Source of the DNA: Apoda limacodes
Taxonomy: Eukaryota > Arthropoda > Insecta > Lepidoptera > Limacodidae
NCBI GenBank assembly: GCA_946406115.1
Contig: OX291551.1
Coordinates: 186,001 to 250,000, forward strand
Direction: 5' to 3'
DNA length: 64,000 nucleotides
Below, one piece after another: positions 1 to 11,759 of the stretch. The position numbers and the translations under genes were made by a program. Position 1 is the first letter of the stretch. Each line of letters begins with the position of its first letter. The notes beneath the pieces were generated by a model, which saw only the letters and a list, made by a program, of their open reading frames with translations, ran no database searches and was not told the DNA's origin.

Positions 1-448
1 ACTAACATTGAGTAGTGTTGTGTTCCTGGCGGTAAGTAAGGTTGCCAGAGCTCTCTTTGAGGATTCGCTGCGCGGATAGCGGAGGACCGGCGGTGCTTGT
101 TGCTGTCATGCTCGGCGTAGACGCGGCGTGCTGGTTCGGCGGTCAGGGAGACCTGATGAAACGGCTGACCGCTGGCCGCCCGCAGGTTGAACGGGTTCCC
201 GAACCCAGGGATTACTTAATCTCCGCCCTGGGAGGCTGATCCGCCAACCTGTGTAAAGTCTCTGAAGTAGTAGTCGTGCCGGAGAAGGAGACCGGAGTGG
301 ACCCGGCTACTACAACAGAGGGGGATCAGTCCATCACCATCTCGAGACTGCGAAGCCAACCATTCTTTTTCTAACGGAGACGCAGATATCCTGCCCGGCC
401 GACACATCATACCTTCGTTATCCCGGCTACAAACTCGAGCACAATTTT

Positions 449-1054
449 TTGAGTCGTGCCGGTGTATGTATGTTCGTCAGGGAGGATATATGCTGTCGCC
501 GACTTCATAGCCTTGAAGACAGGGACCTGTCGATATTGTGGGTGCGCGTAGATCATGGCGGCCACACTCGTATCTATGCGTGCCTATACAGGTCTCATAG
601 CGGTGACACGGACGTAACTCGACTCTTCACGCACCTGAGTTTGACGACTGACAAAGTTCTAGAGCAATATCCCACAGCAGAACTAGTTATTTTGGGAGAC
701 CTTAACGCCCACCATCGCGAGTGGCTCAGTTCTCGAACCAATAACTATGCTGGAATATCTGCTCACGAATTTGCTCTGACCTATGGATTCTCTCAGCTGG
801 TACTTTCTCCAACGAGAATACCAGATATAGAGGAACATACGAGCTCCTTACTGGACCTTCTGCTGAATACTCGTCCGGACGGATACTCCGTCTCAGTGGA
901 TGCGCCTCTTGGCTCCTCGGACCACTGTCTCGTCCGGACTCAAGTGTCATGCACACAACCCGATCCTTCTGGGCCAAATAATTGGCGTCGTGTGTTGCAT
1001 TATAAGTCGGCAGACTGGGATGGATTGCGAGAATTTTATGCATCGCACCCGTAG
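449..1054 (+). pseudogene. LINE-A copy 1 endonuclease domain
   Basis: Exonuclease/endonuclease/phosphatase-type domain. GDLNAHHREW is the metal-site motif and SSDHCLV the catalytic SDH near the C-terminus. The N-terminal ~60-80 residues of the domain are missing by internal deletion. The reading frame stops at TAG where the sister copy has Trp. In the family it nicks the genomic target for target-primed reverse transcription. Confidence 0.88.
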
Positions 1055-1126
1055 AGGCAGATCTGCTATAGCTCAGAAGATCCTTACGCCTGCGCAGCCG
1101 CAGTCACTGAGACAATCCTTGCTGGT

Positions 1127-3203
1127 ATGGAATGCTATATTCCTAACCCGCGAGTAGCTGCCGGCGTCAAAAAACGGCCGTGGTTTAATAGGTCTTGCAG
1201 AAAAGCTAAAATTCTTAAGCAAAATGCATATGAGGCTTGGACCACGGCTCGTTTTAATAAGGATCCGAATATTTCTGAGTTAAAACGCAAATTAAATGCT
1301 GCCTCGAGGTTCAGTAAGAAAGCAACTGCCAGAGCAAAATTCCAATTCATCGGCAAAATAGGTGAGCGACTTGCGAGCTATCCTTCTGGGAGTCGTGCTT
1401 TCTGGTCGCTTGCCAAAGCTGCCGAAGGGAACTTCTGCCAGTCGTCGTTACCACCACTGCGAAAGACCGATGGTGACTTGGCCCATAGTGCTAAAGAGAA
1501 AGCCGATCTACTGGGCAGTCTCTTTGCCTCAAACTCGAATATGAACGATGAAGGCGCTGTACCACCTACTATACCGTGGTGCGGTAAGACCATGCCGGAA
1601 ATCTCCATAACGCAGCGGGAGGTCAGGCAGGCGTTGCTCTCTCTAGACGTTCGTAAGTCGAGTGGGCCAGACGGTATACCAGCAGTGGTGCTTAAGTAGT
1701 GTGCTACTGAGTTATGTCCTGTACTCACGCGCCTCTTCGCGCTTGCCTACCACACTAGGCAATTTCCGTCTTCTTGGAAGACTGCGAATGTGCACCCGGT
1801 GCCCAAAAAGGGCGATAGATCAGATCCATCGAATTACAGGCCTATCGCTATGACCTCTCTCCTCTCTAAGGTGATGGAGCGTGTGATCAACACACAGCTT
1901 CTAAGATACCTAGAAGTACACGATCTGGTCAGTGACCGTCAATATGGCTTTCGCCACGGTCGCTCGACTGGTGACCTTCTAGTGTATCTCACACACCGAT
2001 GGGCACTAGCCATTGAGAGTCAGGGGGAGGCATTGGCATGTAGCCTGGACATAGCGAAGGCGTTCGATCGGGTCTGGCACCGCGGTCTTCTATCGAAGTT
2101 GCCATCTTACGGAGTGCCCGAGGGTTTGTGCAAATGGGTGGCTAGCTTTTTGTCCGGCAGACGCATACGAGACGTAGTTGACGGTAGTTGCTCTGATAGC
2201 ATGGACATTAATGCTGGTGGCCGGCAAGGCTCTGTGCTGTCTCCTACGCTGTTTCTACTGCACATCAATGATATGTTGTTGCTATGCAGATGACAGTACT
2301 GGAGACGCTTATCACACGGGCCGTGCAAGCATCCCACGTTCCGTTGTGGAGGAAAACCGCGGAGAACTTGTGTCTCAAATCGAGACCACACTGTCCCAGG
2401 TCTCTGACTTGGGACGGGTAAACTTGGTCCGATTCAACCCTACAAAGACACAAGTGTGCGCGTTCACCGCTAAGAAAACTCCATTCACTGTGGTCCCACA
2501 ATTCCAGAACACTCCCCTCTCCATCTCCAAGAGCATTGGGATCCTTGGTGTCGACATCTCCAGTGATGTTCAGTTCCGAGATCATTTACAAGATAAGGTG
2601 AAGCTGGCGTCCAAAAAACTTGGTGTACTCAACAGAACGAAACAGTACTTCACGTCGGGGCAAAGGTTGTTACTTTACAAGTCGCAGGTTCTGCCCCATA
2701 TGGAGTACTGCTGCCATCACTGGGCAGGTGCACCCGGATACCAGCTTTGCCCTTTTGACTCGGTTCAACGACGGGCTGTGAGAATTGTCGACGATTCCAA
2801 ACTCACTTGCGGTATCGAGCCCTTAAGTCTGAGGAGAGACTTTGCCTCACTGTGTGTGTTCTACCGCTTGTACAATGGGTTGTGTTCTGAGGAATTTTTC
2901 GATATGATGCCCACGGCTACTTGCTACCATCGCACCGCTCGCCATCGGCAGGGAATTCATTTTCACACTTTAGAACCTAAATGGTCGCGTACAGTGCAGT
3001 TTCAGAGAAACTTCCTCCCGCGAACGCTTAAGTTGTGGAATGAGCTCCCTGCCAAGGTTTTCTGCAAGGACTACAGTATGGAGTTCTTCAAGAAAGAAGT
3101 TATTAGATTTCTGAAGGGTCGGCAACGCGCAAGTGATACCCCTGGTGTTGCAAGCGTCCTATATAGGCTACGGTTATATGGTTATATATACGGCTATATA
3201 TAA
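1127..3203 (+). pseudogene. LINE-A copy 1 reverse transcriptase
   Basis: RT region in three frame blocks (1127-1699, 1790-2293, 2178-3203). Visible motifs are KSSGPDGIPAVVLK, SNYRPIAMTSLLSK, SLDIAKAFDRVWH (motif A), a damaged PQGS box (GGRQGSVLSP) and YADD (motif C, just after the 17-nt deletion). The C-terminal half contains HMEYCCHHWAG and ends with FLKGRQRASDTPGV, which recurs in the other copies. Nonsense and frameshift changes make it inactive. Confidence 0.9.
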
Positions 3204-3281
3204 TAGGCTACGGTGACCGCTTACCATCAGGCGGGCCATAACTCGTTTGCCACCTTAGTGGTATAAAAAAAAAAAAAAGTT

Positions 3282-4104
3282 TATTTGAAATTACCCGGGG
3301 TTTGTTAGAACATTACGAACATTTAGAACATAATATTAATATTATATTAGGATTCTATTAATTTAGGATAATTACGCCGTTTTATCTAGACCGTTCATAT
3401 TAATCTAGGACTCTAAAATAGTAGCCCAACCAACATTATTTTTCTTTGTTAAAATTAATTAAGGCCGGACATCCGTCTGGAATAAAAAACAGGTTTGAAA
3501 TTTAAAAAGGAAAAAGTCTGGTAAAAAGGTTGTTAGAGAGGGGTTTGTGGTAATAAATGTGCGTGTTCTATAGAGATGCAGACCATTCTATTGCCGTCGT
3601 TTAAATTGCCGAAACGCTGCCCGAGAAGAAGGAAACCATAGTCTACGCTTGTGAGTCACGAGAAGCTACCTAGGAACCACGTGGGGTTAAACTACGGCTA
3701 GATTGTGCCACCATTACTAGTTAGTAAATACCTTATATAAGAAGTTATTTTATTGTATGCTCGTTGTGAAAATCTTTAAGTTGTATTTTCCTACGTGGGA
3801 TCCTTTAAAAATTGCGTGGCTTTAGTTAATTTATTTTCGGGGACCTGTGAGGGCTTATTCCAATAAAAAATATCTAAATTAATGTTAAAAATCTTAATGA
3901 CGAGTTCGCCTTTTCTGACAGTAGGAAATTTATGGTAGAAAAACTCAATCACCTCAGTAGGAATGTATGTATATTGATATTGTATGTCCTGGCTCGAGGT
4001 TAATCTTTTGACTGCATCTTTGCTATGGAAGTATTTATTTATATTAATGATATAGCCATAGATATGGTATATATAATATATTTTCTTCTAAAACTCTAAC
4101 CTTC
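3282..4104 (+). repeat. Long repeat R1, copy 1 (forward)
   Basis: AT-rich sequence of which 3282-3965 matches 29915-30545 in the same orientation; 3282-3447 is also found inverted at 4322-4490. Shared landmarks are GTTTATTTGAAATTACCC at the start, AAACGCTGCCCGAGAAG, and CTCAATCACCTCAGTAGGAA at the end. No ORF. It may be an LTR or untranslated part of a retroelement, but no matching terminal dinucleotides or primer site were identified. Confidence 0.75.
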
Positions 4105-4317
4105 GAGAGTCATATGCGAAGGAAGATTATTTCTATGTAACTATGTATATTTATATTGTATTTCTTACGTCTATGAAGATTACTTTACTTTTTAATTTTT
4201 TAATTTTACTTTATAAGTCCAAGTACATCAATCTTATAAATACACAAAATCTTCATAGACGTAAGAAATACAATATAAATATACATACATAGAAATAATC
4301 TTCCTTCGCATATTAAC
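4105..4317. repeat. Inverted repeat hairpin at the centre of the R1 pair
   Basis: 4105-4180 and 4247-4317 are near-perfect reverse complements of about 70 bp (for example CTTACGTCTATGAAGATT against AATCTTCATAGACGTAAG), with a 66-bp AT-rich loop. The sequence could fold into a long hairpin or cruciform. It marks the axis between the two oppositely oriented R1 copies. Confidence 0.8.
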
Positions 4318-5135
4318 AAATAAAAATAATGTTGGTTGGACTACTATTTTAGAGTCCTAGATTAATATGAACGGTCTAGATAAAACGGCGTAATTATCCT
4401 AAATTAATAGAATCCTAATATAAATATTAATATTATGTTCTAAATGTTCGTAATGTTCTAACAAACCCCGGGTTATTTCAAATAAACTTACTAGTCATAC
4501 GGAATACGTGAAAACCAAGTTTTTATTTAACCAAAAATTTTATTGTACGAGGCTATCCTAATGCCTGTTAAACGACTCACTTAGATAAGTTTTGCGGGTG
4601 TTTTCAATATTATTAAAGTTTTAAGTAACTTAAACTTCCGCGGTTATATTCAACATTATAAAACTTCCAATAACAGTAGCATAACTATTTAACCAATCAA
4701 CGTTTGTCTTAAATCGTCCTCCAATCAACTTTCGCTTCAAACATACCACCAATCCAGGTTTGTTTTAAAACATTAACTGTCGCGCCGCTGGTTCAAAATA
4801 TTACGGAACTTCATTTTGTCTAGAGTCCGAATTCATAAATCGAGAGTTAGATTACTACCTACATTTAATCATTAATCTTGCGTTGATGTTTATGATTCGT
4901 AAGTTTATAATTTTTTTTTGTTTTACATTTGAGTCGTTTGTACTTGTATTTTGTTAGCTTTAAACCTTTCATATAATCAATCATAACTTCTCAGCTAATG
5001 TGTAAAATTACTGAACTTGTATATTTGAACGCGTCATTCTAATTTAAAGATGCATTTTGCTTTAGGTAGTACGTTTATTTAGAATTGTTTACTTATGCAA
5101 ATCTTCGCGCTAAAACTTGAATAAAACACTGTATC
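4247..5135 (-). repeat. Long repeat R1, copy 2 (inverted)
   Basis: 4322-4490 is the reverse complement of 3282-3447, and 4490-5135 is the reverse complement of roughly 29090-29930. It lacks about 650 bp that copy 1 holds between 3447 and 4105, so the arms of the palindrome are unequal. The end nearest 5135 has an AATAAAACACTG stretch and is followed by retroelement pol coding sequence. Confidence 0.75.
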
Positions 5136-5214
5136 GTTACAGTAGACACTGTCGGTAAAGCCTCATGTTGGTTAGCGACTAACCAAAACAGATCAGGTCG
5201 GTTAGCGAGGGGGA

Positions 5215-5867
5215 TATTAGCGTTACAGGAGTTTCAGTTCACTGTAAATCATTTGAAAGGCAAGTTAAATACATTGGCAGATTATATGTCGCGTTATCCA
5301 CTAGAGGAAGTAGGACAGACAAAACCGCAGAGCGATTTTAAAGATAATTTAGTAGTTTTGGCTACACAAACGATCGCTTATCAGAACAACAAAGCAGTAG
5401 ATTATTGAATCGCGGAACCCCACGGTTTAAAGGCTTTTTTATTAGAGAATGTCTAATGATTCACTCTCGGAAAATTCATGGATAGAGATATCCAAATATG
5501 TTATACCTAAAAGTTTAATGCGTGAAGTTCTAGCTGAAATTAATCACGACGCAATGTCAGGAGGTCATTTAGGTGTCTATAAGTGTCTAGGTACGTTCCA
5601 AGAGCGTTACTATTGTCCGGGTGCACGCAATATAATAGAAAGTTATATAAAATCGTGTGTAATTTGTCAGAAACGTAAGAATAAAATTCTTAGGGAACAA
5701 CCACTTATACCTAAACTAATGGGTGAAAGGTTCCATATCGATATTTTAGGGCCTTTAAAAGTAACGATGCGAAGAAAATGTTTTTTAAGAAATAATCGTA
5801 CGCATAGAGAGTTTGGTCCGGTCCATTTTAACCGTCTCAAAAAGTTTGTAATTAGGATACCATTGTA
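5215..5867 (+). pseudogene. Ty3/Gypsy-type pol remnant: RNase H end and integrase zinc finger
   Basis: The translation ending near 5407 includes HLKGKLNTLADYMSR, the C-terminal signature of Ty3/Gypsy RNase H. From 5449 the integrase N-terminal HHCC finger is visible: the histidine of GGHLGVYK, then CVICQKRK, followed by the start of the catalytic core (FHIDILGPL). The core is lost after about 5870 and a stop separates the two parts. In the family these domains degrade the RNA template strand and integrate the cDNA. Gag, protease and most of RT are absent. The neighbouring R1 repeat may be its LTR or leader. Confidence 0.8.
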
Positions 5868-6214
5868 AATGCGTAGCTTAATAAGTAAGGGGTAATAGGT
5901 AATATAGTTTAGTAGATAGGATTTGTATTGACTGTGATAAATGAACATACAGTTTTGTCTCAAAATGTGCATTCATGGATATTGTAATTTAAAAATGGAA
6001 TGCATGCATTTGGAATGTAATTTTAAGCCTATGTTCATATTTTAATTTTTTATGATTTAATTCCATGTAATGATGTCTTATTCCATGCCACATTAAGTCA
6101 CTAAATGTCCGTAAATAACGTGTGTTAATAGAAAAGTTTGAAAAATGTTGGAAAATAAAAAGATTTATATTTAATGTGATAATGAAAAAGCTAGAAAAGT
6201 AAACTGGAAAAGAT

Positions 6215-6487
6215 CATACAGTCCACCCCAGCAGATTCTGCACGAAGGGACAAAAGTTCACGAAACCGAAAAAATCAGCCAAGTGCGAGTGCCCCCTTAA
6301 ACATTTATTTTATTCTGTTTTAGTATTTGTTGTTATAGCGGCAATAGAAATACATCTTCTGTGAAAATTTTAACTGTCTAACTATCACGGTTCACAAGAT
6401 ACAGCCTGGTAACAGACGGACGGACGGACAGCGAAGTTTTAGCAATAGGGTTCCGCTAATTACCCTTTGGGTACGGAACCCTAAACA
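6215..6487 (+). repeat. SINE-like repeat S, copy 1
   Basis: Contains GGCCAAGTGCGAG-like, AGAAATACATCTTCTGTGAA, GACGGACGGACGGACAGCGAAG and the terminal GGGTACGGAACCCTAAA. The same modules recur at 20255-20470, 41112-41403 and 60862-61121. No ORF. I assign it as a dispersed non-autonomous repeat common in Lepidoptera; its class is not certain. Confidence 0.75.
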
Positions 6488-7577
6488 TGAGTGAGTTATA
6501 TATATAATTGTGCACAGCATAAATTATTATTTGGTATGAAATATGCAAAAGGTCACAGTGTTAAATATTTTATGTGTTAAAGTATGGTTAAAGTCAAAAC
6601 GCAGGCAAATAAATAGATAGGTTGTTATCGTAGGTGATGGGCAATGTTGCGATTGGAGCACAAAGATTGACGTACAATGTAGACGTAGGTAAAGTGGGGT
6701 CGTAGACTTAGGACAGATTTTTAAAGTTCTTTAGTTTAGGACAGGAGTAGGTAAGTAATGTCTTAATGTTTAAGACGTATTTTTGTAGTATCTTAAGGAA
6801 TTTACAAAGTAGGTCAGGTAGGATATATGTAAGTGGGCCATAAGCAACTTTGGCCAGAAAGTTTTAGATAAGATGTGTTTTGAATTTCGTGAGTTAGGTC
6901 AAGTAGGCCATAATTGAAGAAAGCCATAATTGAAGTAGGTCATAGTTTAATTAGAGCACTCCGTGGAAAAGCATTATTAATGTTACATTCACATTCGTAT
7001 AGTAATTGGTAAAATTATGATTAATAATTTTAGAGAGCATGTCCATGCTTTTGTTATTTTGATTTTTTTTAGTTTGTTGATTAGTTTGTTTCCGTGACAA
7101 ACTCTTCGTTGTTTTGATTGTTCGTTTGCTATCACAATAACTTATGATAAGACACACATTTATATATTATAGGTTTTGTCAATAGTTACTTATTTTATTA
7201 GCTAGTTATTTTTGTTAGTTAGTTCATTGGTGATAGAAATGTAAAAATGTAATGACGTGAATAAATGTTTAATTTTTTTGTGGCATCTTAAGCCAAGAAT
7301 GTAAACATAAATGAAATGAAATGAAATGAAATTTATTTGCTTGGAACATGGTATGTTACAAAGGTGTTCTAATAATTACTAGAGGTTTCACATGATTCCG
7401 CCCTGTTGGGTTTGCTACCTAACACCTGTTGCTTTGCTTTAATGATAGAAGTTGATAAGTAAAACAATTTATTTTAAAAGGATAAAATGACACACAAAAA
7501 CAATTAAAATTAATAAAATGAGAATTAACTAAAAACTTGCTAAAATGATAAAAATGCTTAAATTGTAAATATGCTGA
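6488..7577. other. AT-rich interval without recognisable gene
   Basis: No ORF with family character. There are many short GTAGGT/AAGT-type motifs and a (GAAAT)n tract at about 7312-7335, typical of old repeat tails. Confidence 0.6.
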
Positions 7578-8340
7578 TTATGCTACCTCTATGCTGCTAT
7601 CTCTCCTCAGACTTAAGGGCTCGATACCGCAAGTGAGTTTGGAATCGTCGACAATTCTCACAGCCCGTCGTTGAACCGAGTCAAAAGGGCCAAGCTGGAA
7701 TCCGGGTGCACCCGCCCAGAGATGGCAGCAGTACTCCATATGGGGCCAAACTTGCGACTTGTAAAGTAACAACCTTTGCCCCGACGTGAAGTACTGTTTC
7801 GCTCTGTTGAGTACACCAAGTTTTTTGGACGCCAGCTTCTCCTTATCTTGTAAATGATCTCGGAACTGAACATCGCTGGAGATGTCGACACCAAGGATCC
7901 CAATGCTCTTGGAGATGGAGAGGGGAGTGTTCTGGAATTGTGGGACTACAGTGAATGGAGTTTTCTTAGCGGTGAACGCGCATACTTGTGTCTTTGTAGG
8001 GTTGAATCTGACCAAGTTTACCCGTCCCCAGTCAGAGACCTGGGACAGTGTGGTCTCGATTTGAGACACAAGTTCTCCGCGGTTTTCCTCCACAACGGAA
8101 CGAGGGATGTTTGCACGACCCGTGTAGTAAGCGTCTCCAGTACTGTCATCTGAATAGCAATGTATGTTGTTGATGTCCAACATGTCATTGATATTCAGTG
8201 GAAACAGCCTAGGAGACCGCACAGAGCCTTGCGGGACACCAGCATTAATGTCCATGCTATCAGAGCAACTACCGTCAACTACGGTTCGTATGCGTCTGCC
8301 GGACAAAAAGCTAGCCACCCATTTGCACAAACCCTCGGGA
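7578..8340 (-). mobile_element. LINE-A copy 2, internal RT fragment
   Basis: A 250-codon open frame on the minus strand, homologous to the LINE-A RT from the residue run MCKWVASFLSGRR through PQGS, a modified YADD (CYSDDSTGD), HMEYCCHLWAG and IEPLSLRRD. It is truncated at both ends: the N-terminal RT and endonuclease are missing, and so are the C-terminus and the poly(A) end. The YADD motif has changed to YSDD. It lies directly downstream (minus sense) of the BEL/Pao element, possibly cutting its LTR. Confidence 0.9.
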
Positions 8341-8665
8341 ACATGTATACTATTTGATATAATATGATAAAAAATTGTTTCATTGTAAAAATGCTGTTTT
8401 TGCTAAATTATCGATAATTGATTATTGCTGTGAGCACACGCTACAATGCTCAAACGTGTACTGGCTTCGGAACGTAAATGTTTCCGAATTATAAGGAACG
8501 CATCGTGTACAAAAATGCTGACTCCCGCGATGTACAGTTAGACCGTACATGCTCCGCGCCGGGAGATGCGAAAACAAAAAGATTACTTATGATTAAACTA
8601 TTAATTAGGAAACAATAAGATTACTAATGATTAAATTATTAATTAGTGTAAATTCTTAATGTCTA
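8341..8665 (-). other. Possible BEL/Pao 3' LTR remnant
   Basis: Region between the end of the envelope remnant and the LINE-A fragment. It has two near-identical AT-rich blocks (AAGATTACTTATGATTAAAC and AAGATTACTAATGATTAAAT). The position fits a 3' LTR or polypurine region, but no second LTR was found to compare. Confidence 0.25.
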
Positions 8666-10505
8666 CTATAAATAACTAATTGCATTATTATCCCGAAACA
8701 TTGGTGACGTAGTTTTGTTTTGTTTGTAGCTAGTCACCTTAACACTTTCACTCACACTATCACAAGTTTCACTTACACTATTCACTACTACACTGTTTCG
8801 GAGAGCCCCGGCCGGCCTGCTGACCGGCTCGGAAACTGCCGACGCAGCAGCTCCGCCGCTGCCAGACGCCCTGCCGCCCGCCGCACGGTTGCACCGCCGC
8901 CAGACATACACAGCACCAACCAGGAATACCGCGCCAAGCAGCACATATCATATTGTATAGTGATGTATATCGTGATATGATATACTCTCTGATATAATGT
9001 TTTGTTTTTTCATGTCATCAATCTGTTTCCTTAGACTCATCATGTCATCTGATATTTTTAGAGAATCGTTGTCCGTTGTAGTCAAAGGAATAGATATGTT
9101 ACATGGTTTTTGGCAGCAATTTCTGGGGTCAAAATTTGTGGACTGATATTCATTTCGCTAGTCGAAAGTTTGTGAGAATAGACAGTGAATTTTTCGTTTC
9201 TTGCTAGGCACTCTTGACCCAAAACTAAAATGCCAGCCTTGCTGAGTTCTTTTATTGTAACTTGATCTTGGCATAAAATTCGTAAGGAACATACGCCGCT
9301 ACAGTAGAAGAAATAGGTATTGATTTTTGTTAATTCGATCCACAATTCTTGCAGTTGGTAGTGACTGTTTTACATGTTTTTGCAGATTCGTCTTTTATAT
9401 ATAGGTAGTTGTCTGATTTTCTTTGGAATACAGGAGTATGCAAGTGGCACATATAAACAGATGCATCATAATATATACATTTTTGCATATCAAATTGAGT
9501 CACAGGTAAAAATGTGTCCTTTTTTAAGTTAATCGCAATATATTCTGTAATTGTTTGTATTATGACAGTACTGTGTTCTGCTTGTTGTGGAACAGGGATG
9601 ATTCGGTATAGCTCATATGAATCTCGACTGACAAGTGGGATCTTTATTTCAAATATAAAATAATCAGCTGTTAACCTTGCTCTGACTTTTAATAAACTGT
9701 AAATTTTTCTTAAATCGGTCTGTATATTATCTAAAGGTAACGATAAATCTTTCGATAACTGACCAGAAATTATGTTTAGTTCATCTCGTAATTGCTCTGG
9801 GTTCAAAAGATGAATATTGAATCTCCCATAATTTATATTAGTTACCGTATCCATCAACGTGTCCTGAATACTTTTTAAGTTTATAAATATGTTGTTTACA
9901 ATTACAGCACATGCTGTGAAATCATTTATGGTATAAGTTTGTTCAATTTTTTATTTTAGTAAGTTTGTTGATTTTTCTAGTGAATTTAAATGTTGAGTTA
10001 TTAATTTATGGTGCTGATTTACTGACAATTCGGTTCGTTTTATTAAATTATATTTAGCTTCGACTATTGATGTCTGGTTCTGAAATAAAAGTGCTAAGTT
10101 TTTCGCGTTTTATCTCACAAGAGAAATGTCCTTTGTGTATTGTTCGGCAACTTGATCGTTCAATACTCCGAAGAGGTCATGTGCGAGATATCCGACACCG
10201 TTGATAAGCCCACGGCGCCACCGTCGCGTCCGTGTATTTTGCTGACCGACCAGCATGATACGATTAAAGTACTCGAGCTCATTGTAACTATGATGTAATT
10301 GTAGTAACAATGCGTCACAGTGAGATTGACCTCTTATGGTTTTCGATCCTTCCCAATAAGGTTGCATATTGTAGTACACTATTAATTTCCTATCATCTCG
10401 AATTAATTTCATGTTCGGAAGGGAGTCAAAGTATAGGGATTGATTATCAGGTAATAATGAAATATTGTATGAGGCGTGAGTAGTTGATAAGATGGATAAG
10501 AAAAA
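8666..10505 (-). pseudogene. F-like envelope remnant of a BEL/Pao retroelement
   Basis: Open segments in order on the minus strand (10412-10110, 9857-9330, 9345-9082, 9075-8666). The first contains a cluster of basic residues of furin type directly followed by a Gly-rich hydrophobic stretch, as in baculovirus-F-like fusion proteins of insect retroelements. Later parts have paired cysteines, a heptad-like stem near 9000 and a single transmembrane segment (8895-8944) followed by a long Ala/Ser-rich tail. Stops and frame changes break it repeatedly (one stop just before the membrane segment). Assignment is by topology and position after integrase; env is found in some BEL/Pao elements. Confidence 0.68.
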
Positions 10506-10508
10506 TAT

Positions 10509-11012
10509 CTATGAAATTGCTAAAGCGAGAAAACTAGGTTTTGGTTGTTTGGAATTTGATTGATTACGGGAAGGGGTTTGCGGTATCTTTTCTTTTAAGT
10601 TTTTGCTGCTGCTGGTTTGATCTAAAGGTAAGATCGATAGTTTTGTCGCAACAGGTCGCTTAATGTATCCTGTTTTTGTTTTTAAGGTGACTACTCTGAC
10701 GTAACCATCTTTTCCAGGATGAACATCTGTGACTTTTCCCATAGCCCACTTGCCCGCGGGCAGGTTGTCATCTTGAATAGTAACCAAATCTCCTATTTCA
10801 AGGTTAATTTTTGCTGTTAGCCATTTACTTCTTGTGTTTAATTGGCTTAAATATTCGGTTTTGAACCTTTCCCAGATATCTTTGAATATATTGTCAATAA
10901 GTTGCCATCTTGTCCTGGCATCAAGTGGTGATTCTATGAAAGATAATTCTGCTCTTCCTGTCAAAAAATGTGCTGGCGTTAAAAAGTCAATATCTTCGAC
11001 GTCTTCTGTCAA
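10509..11012 (-). pseudogene. BEL/Pao integrase C-terminal domain (DUF5641-like)
   Basis: 167-codon frame with LTPAHFLTGR, a W/K-rich middle, GDLVTIQDDNLPAGKWAMGK and HPGKDGYVRVVTLKTKTG, the classic BEL/Pao C-terminal signature. It follows the integrase core on the minus strand with a frame break between 11012 and 11122. The domain is thought to help integrase bind DNA or chromatin. The C-terminus becomes Ser/Gln rich. Confidence 0.9.
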
Positions 11013-11121
11013 CGGACACAGCTTCTAGTTGTGTGAGTAATGTGGAGTATTCTTCGAAGGTTTGTTTTTGCTCTCCTATCAGTCGTTTTAGGTGATGTTT
11101 GAGACTTCTCACTGCTCTCTC

Positions 11122-11759
11122 TCAAAGTCCTCCAGCCGAAGGCCATGAAGGGGCATTGCAATGCCAATCAATCTCCATTTCAGTCAGTTCTGTCATTAAT
11201 TCTGGACTTAAGATTTCTTGCCACATTTGATATCCTTCTTGAATAATTTTTCCTGAGGCTACAAAATTGGTTCCGTTGTCACTGTACATATGGTATGGTA
11301 GGAACTCTTCTCTCCTGGCAGCCATCCTCCGCATGGCTGCTAAAAATGCTGAAGACGTAAGATTTGATACAAGCTCTAAGTGTACAGCTTTTGTAGCCAT
11401 GCATACGAACACTACGATGTATCCTTTCGTAGTCTTAATCGACCCTTATTTGCTTTTATATCGACGTAGCCAGTGTAATCAACTCCTGTGTGATAAAATG
11501 GTTGAGATGAATTACATCTTGCTTCTGGTAAATCTCCCATTAATGAATTTTGCTTGCATGGATTATGACGGCGACATTTTACGCATAACCTTAGTTGCTT
11601 TTTTGTTGCTCGGTTCCCACCGATAATCCAGTATTTTTGTATAATAAATGCTGATGTTACTCGTGGTCCACCATGATATGTAAGTTTGTGGGCGTAGTCT
11701 ATAATTAACTTGGTCCAATTGCGACTATGTGGTAAAATAATAGGATGCTTCATGTCCAT
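11122..11759 (-). pseudogene. BEL/Pao integrase zinc finger and core
   Basis: Two abutting frames. The first (11759-11412) has the zinc-binding part (H-TYHGG, CVKCRRHNP) and FYHTGVDYTGY, holding the first catalytic Asp. The second (11412-11122) has ATKAVHLELVS and MYSDNGTNFVAS with the second Asp, then WHCNAPSWPSAGG where the family has a conserved PxxPHxGG. They overlap at a frame change at 11412. The product would be the integration enzyme; it is inactive as it stands. Confidence 0.9.

Larger units (their letters stand above)
1..3281 (+). mobile_element. LINE-A copy 1, non-LTR retrotransposon (CR1/Jockey-type), near full length
   Basis: A non-LTR retrotransposon running off the left edge and ending in poly(A) after the family's 3' end (3199-3281; GGTGACCGCTTACCATCAGG is its hallmark). 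The 5' UTR, an AP-type endonuclease, a reverse transcriptase and a C-terminal region are recognisable. Compared with the copy at 57329-60171 it lacks about 237 nt at position 308 (start of the endonuclease), has TGG to TAG at 1052-1054 and CAG to TAG at 1697-1699, and lost 17 nt just before the catalytic YADD codons near 2278. It is therefore dead. Its poly(A) abuts the long repeat starting at 3282, suggesting insertion into that repeat. Confidence 0.92.
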
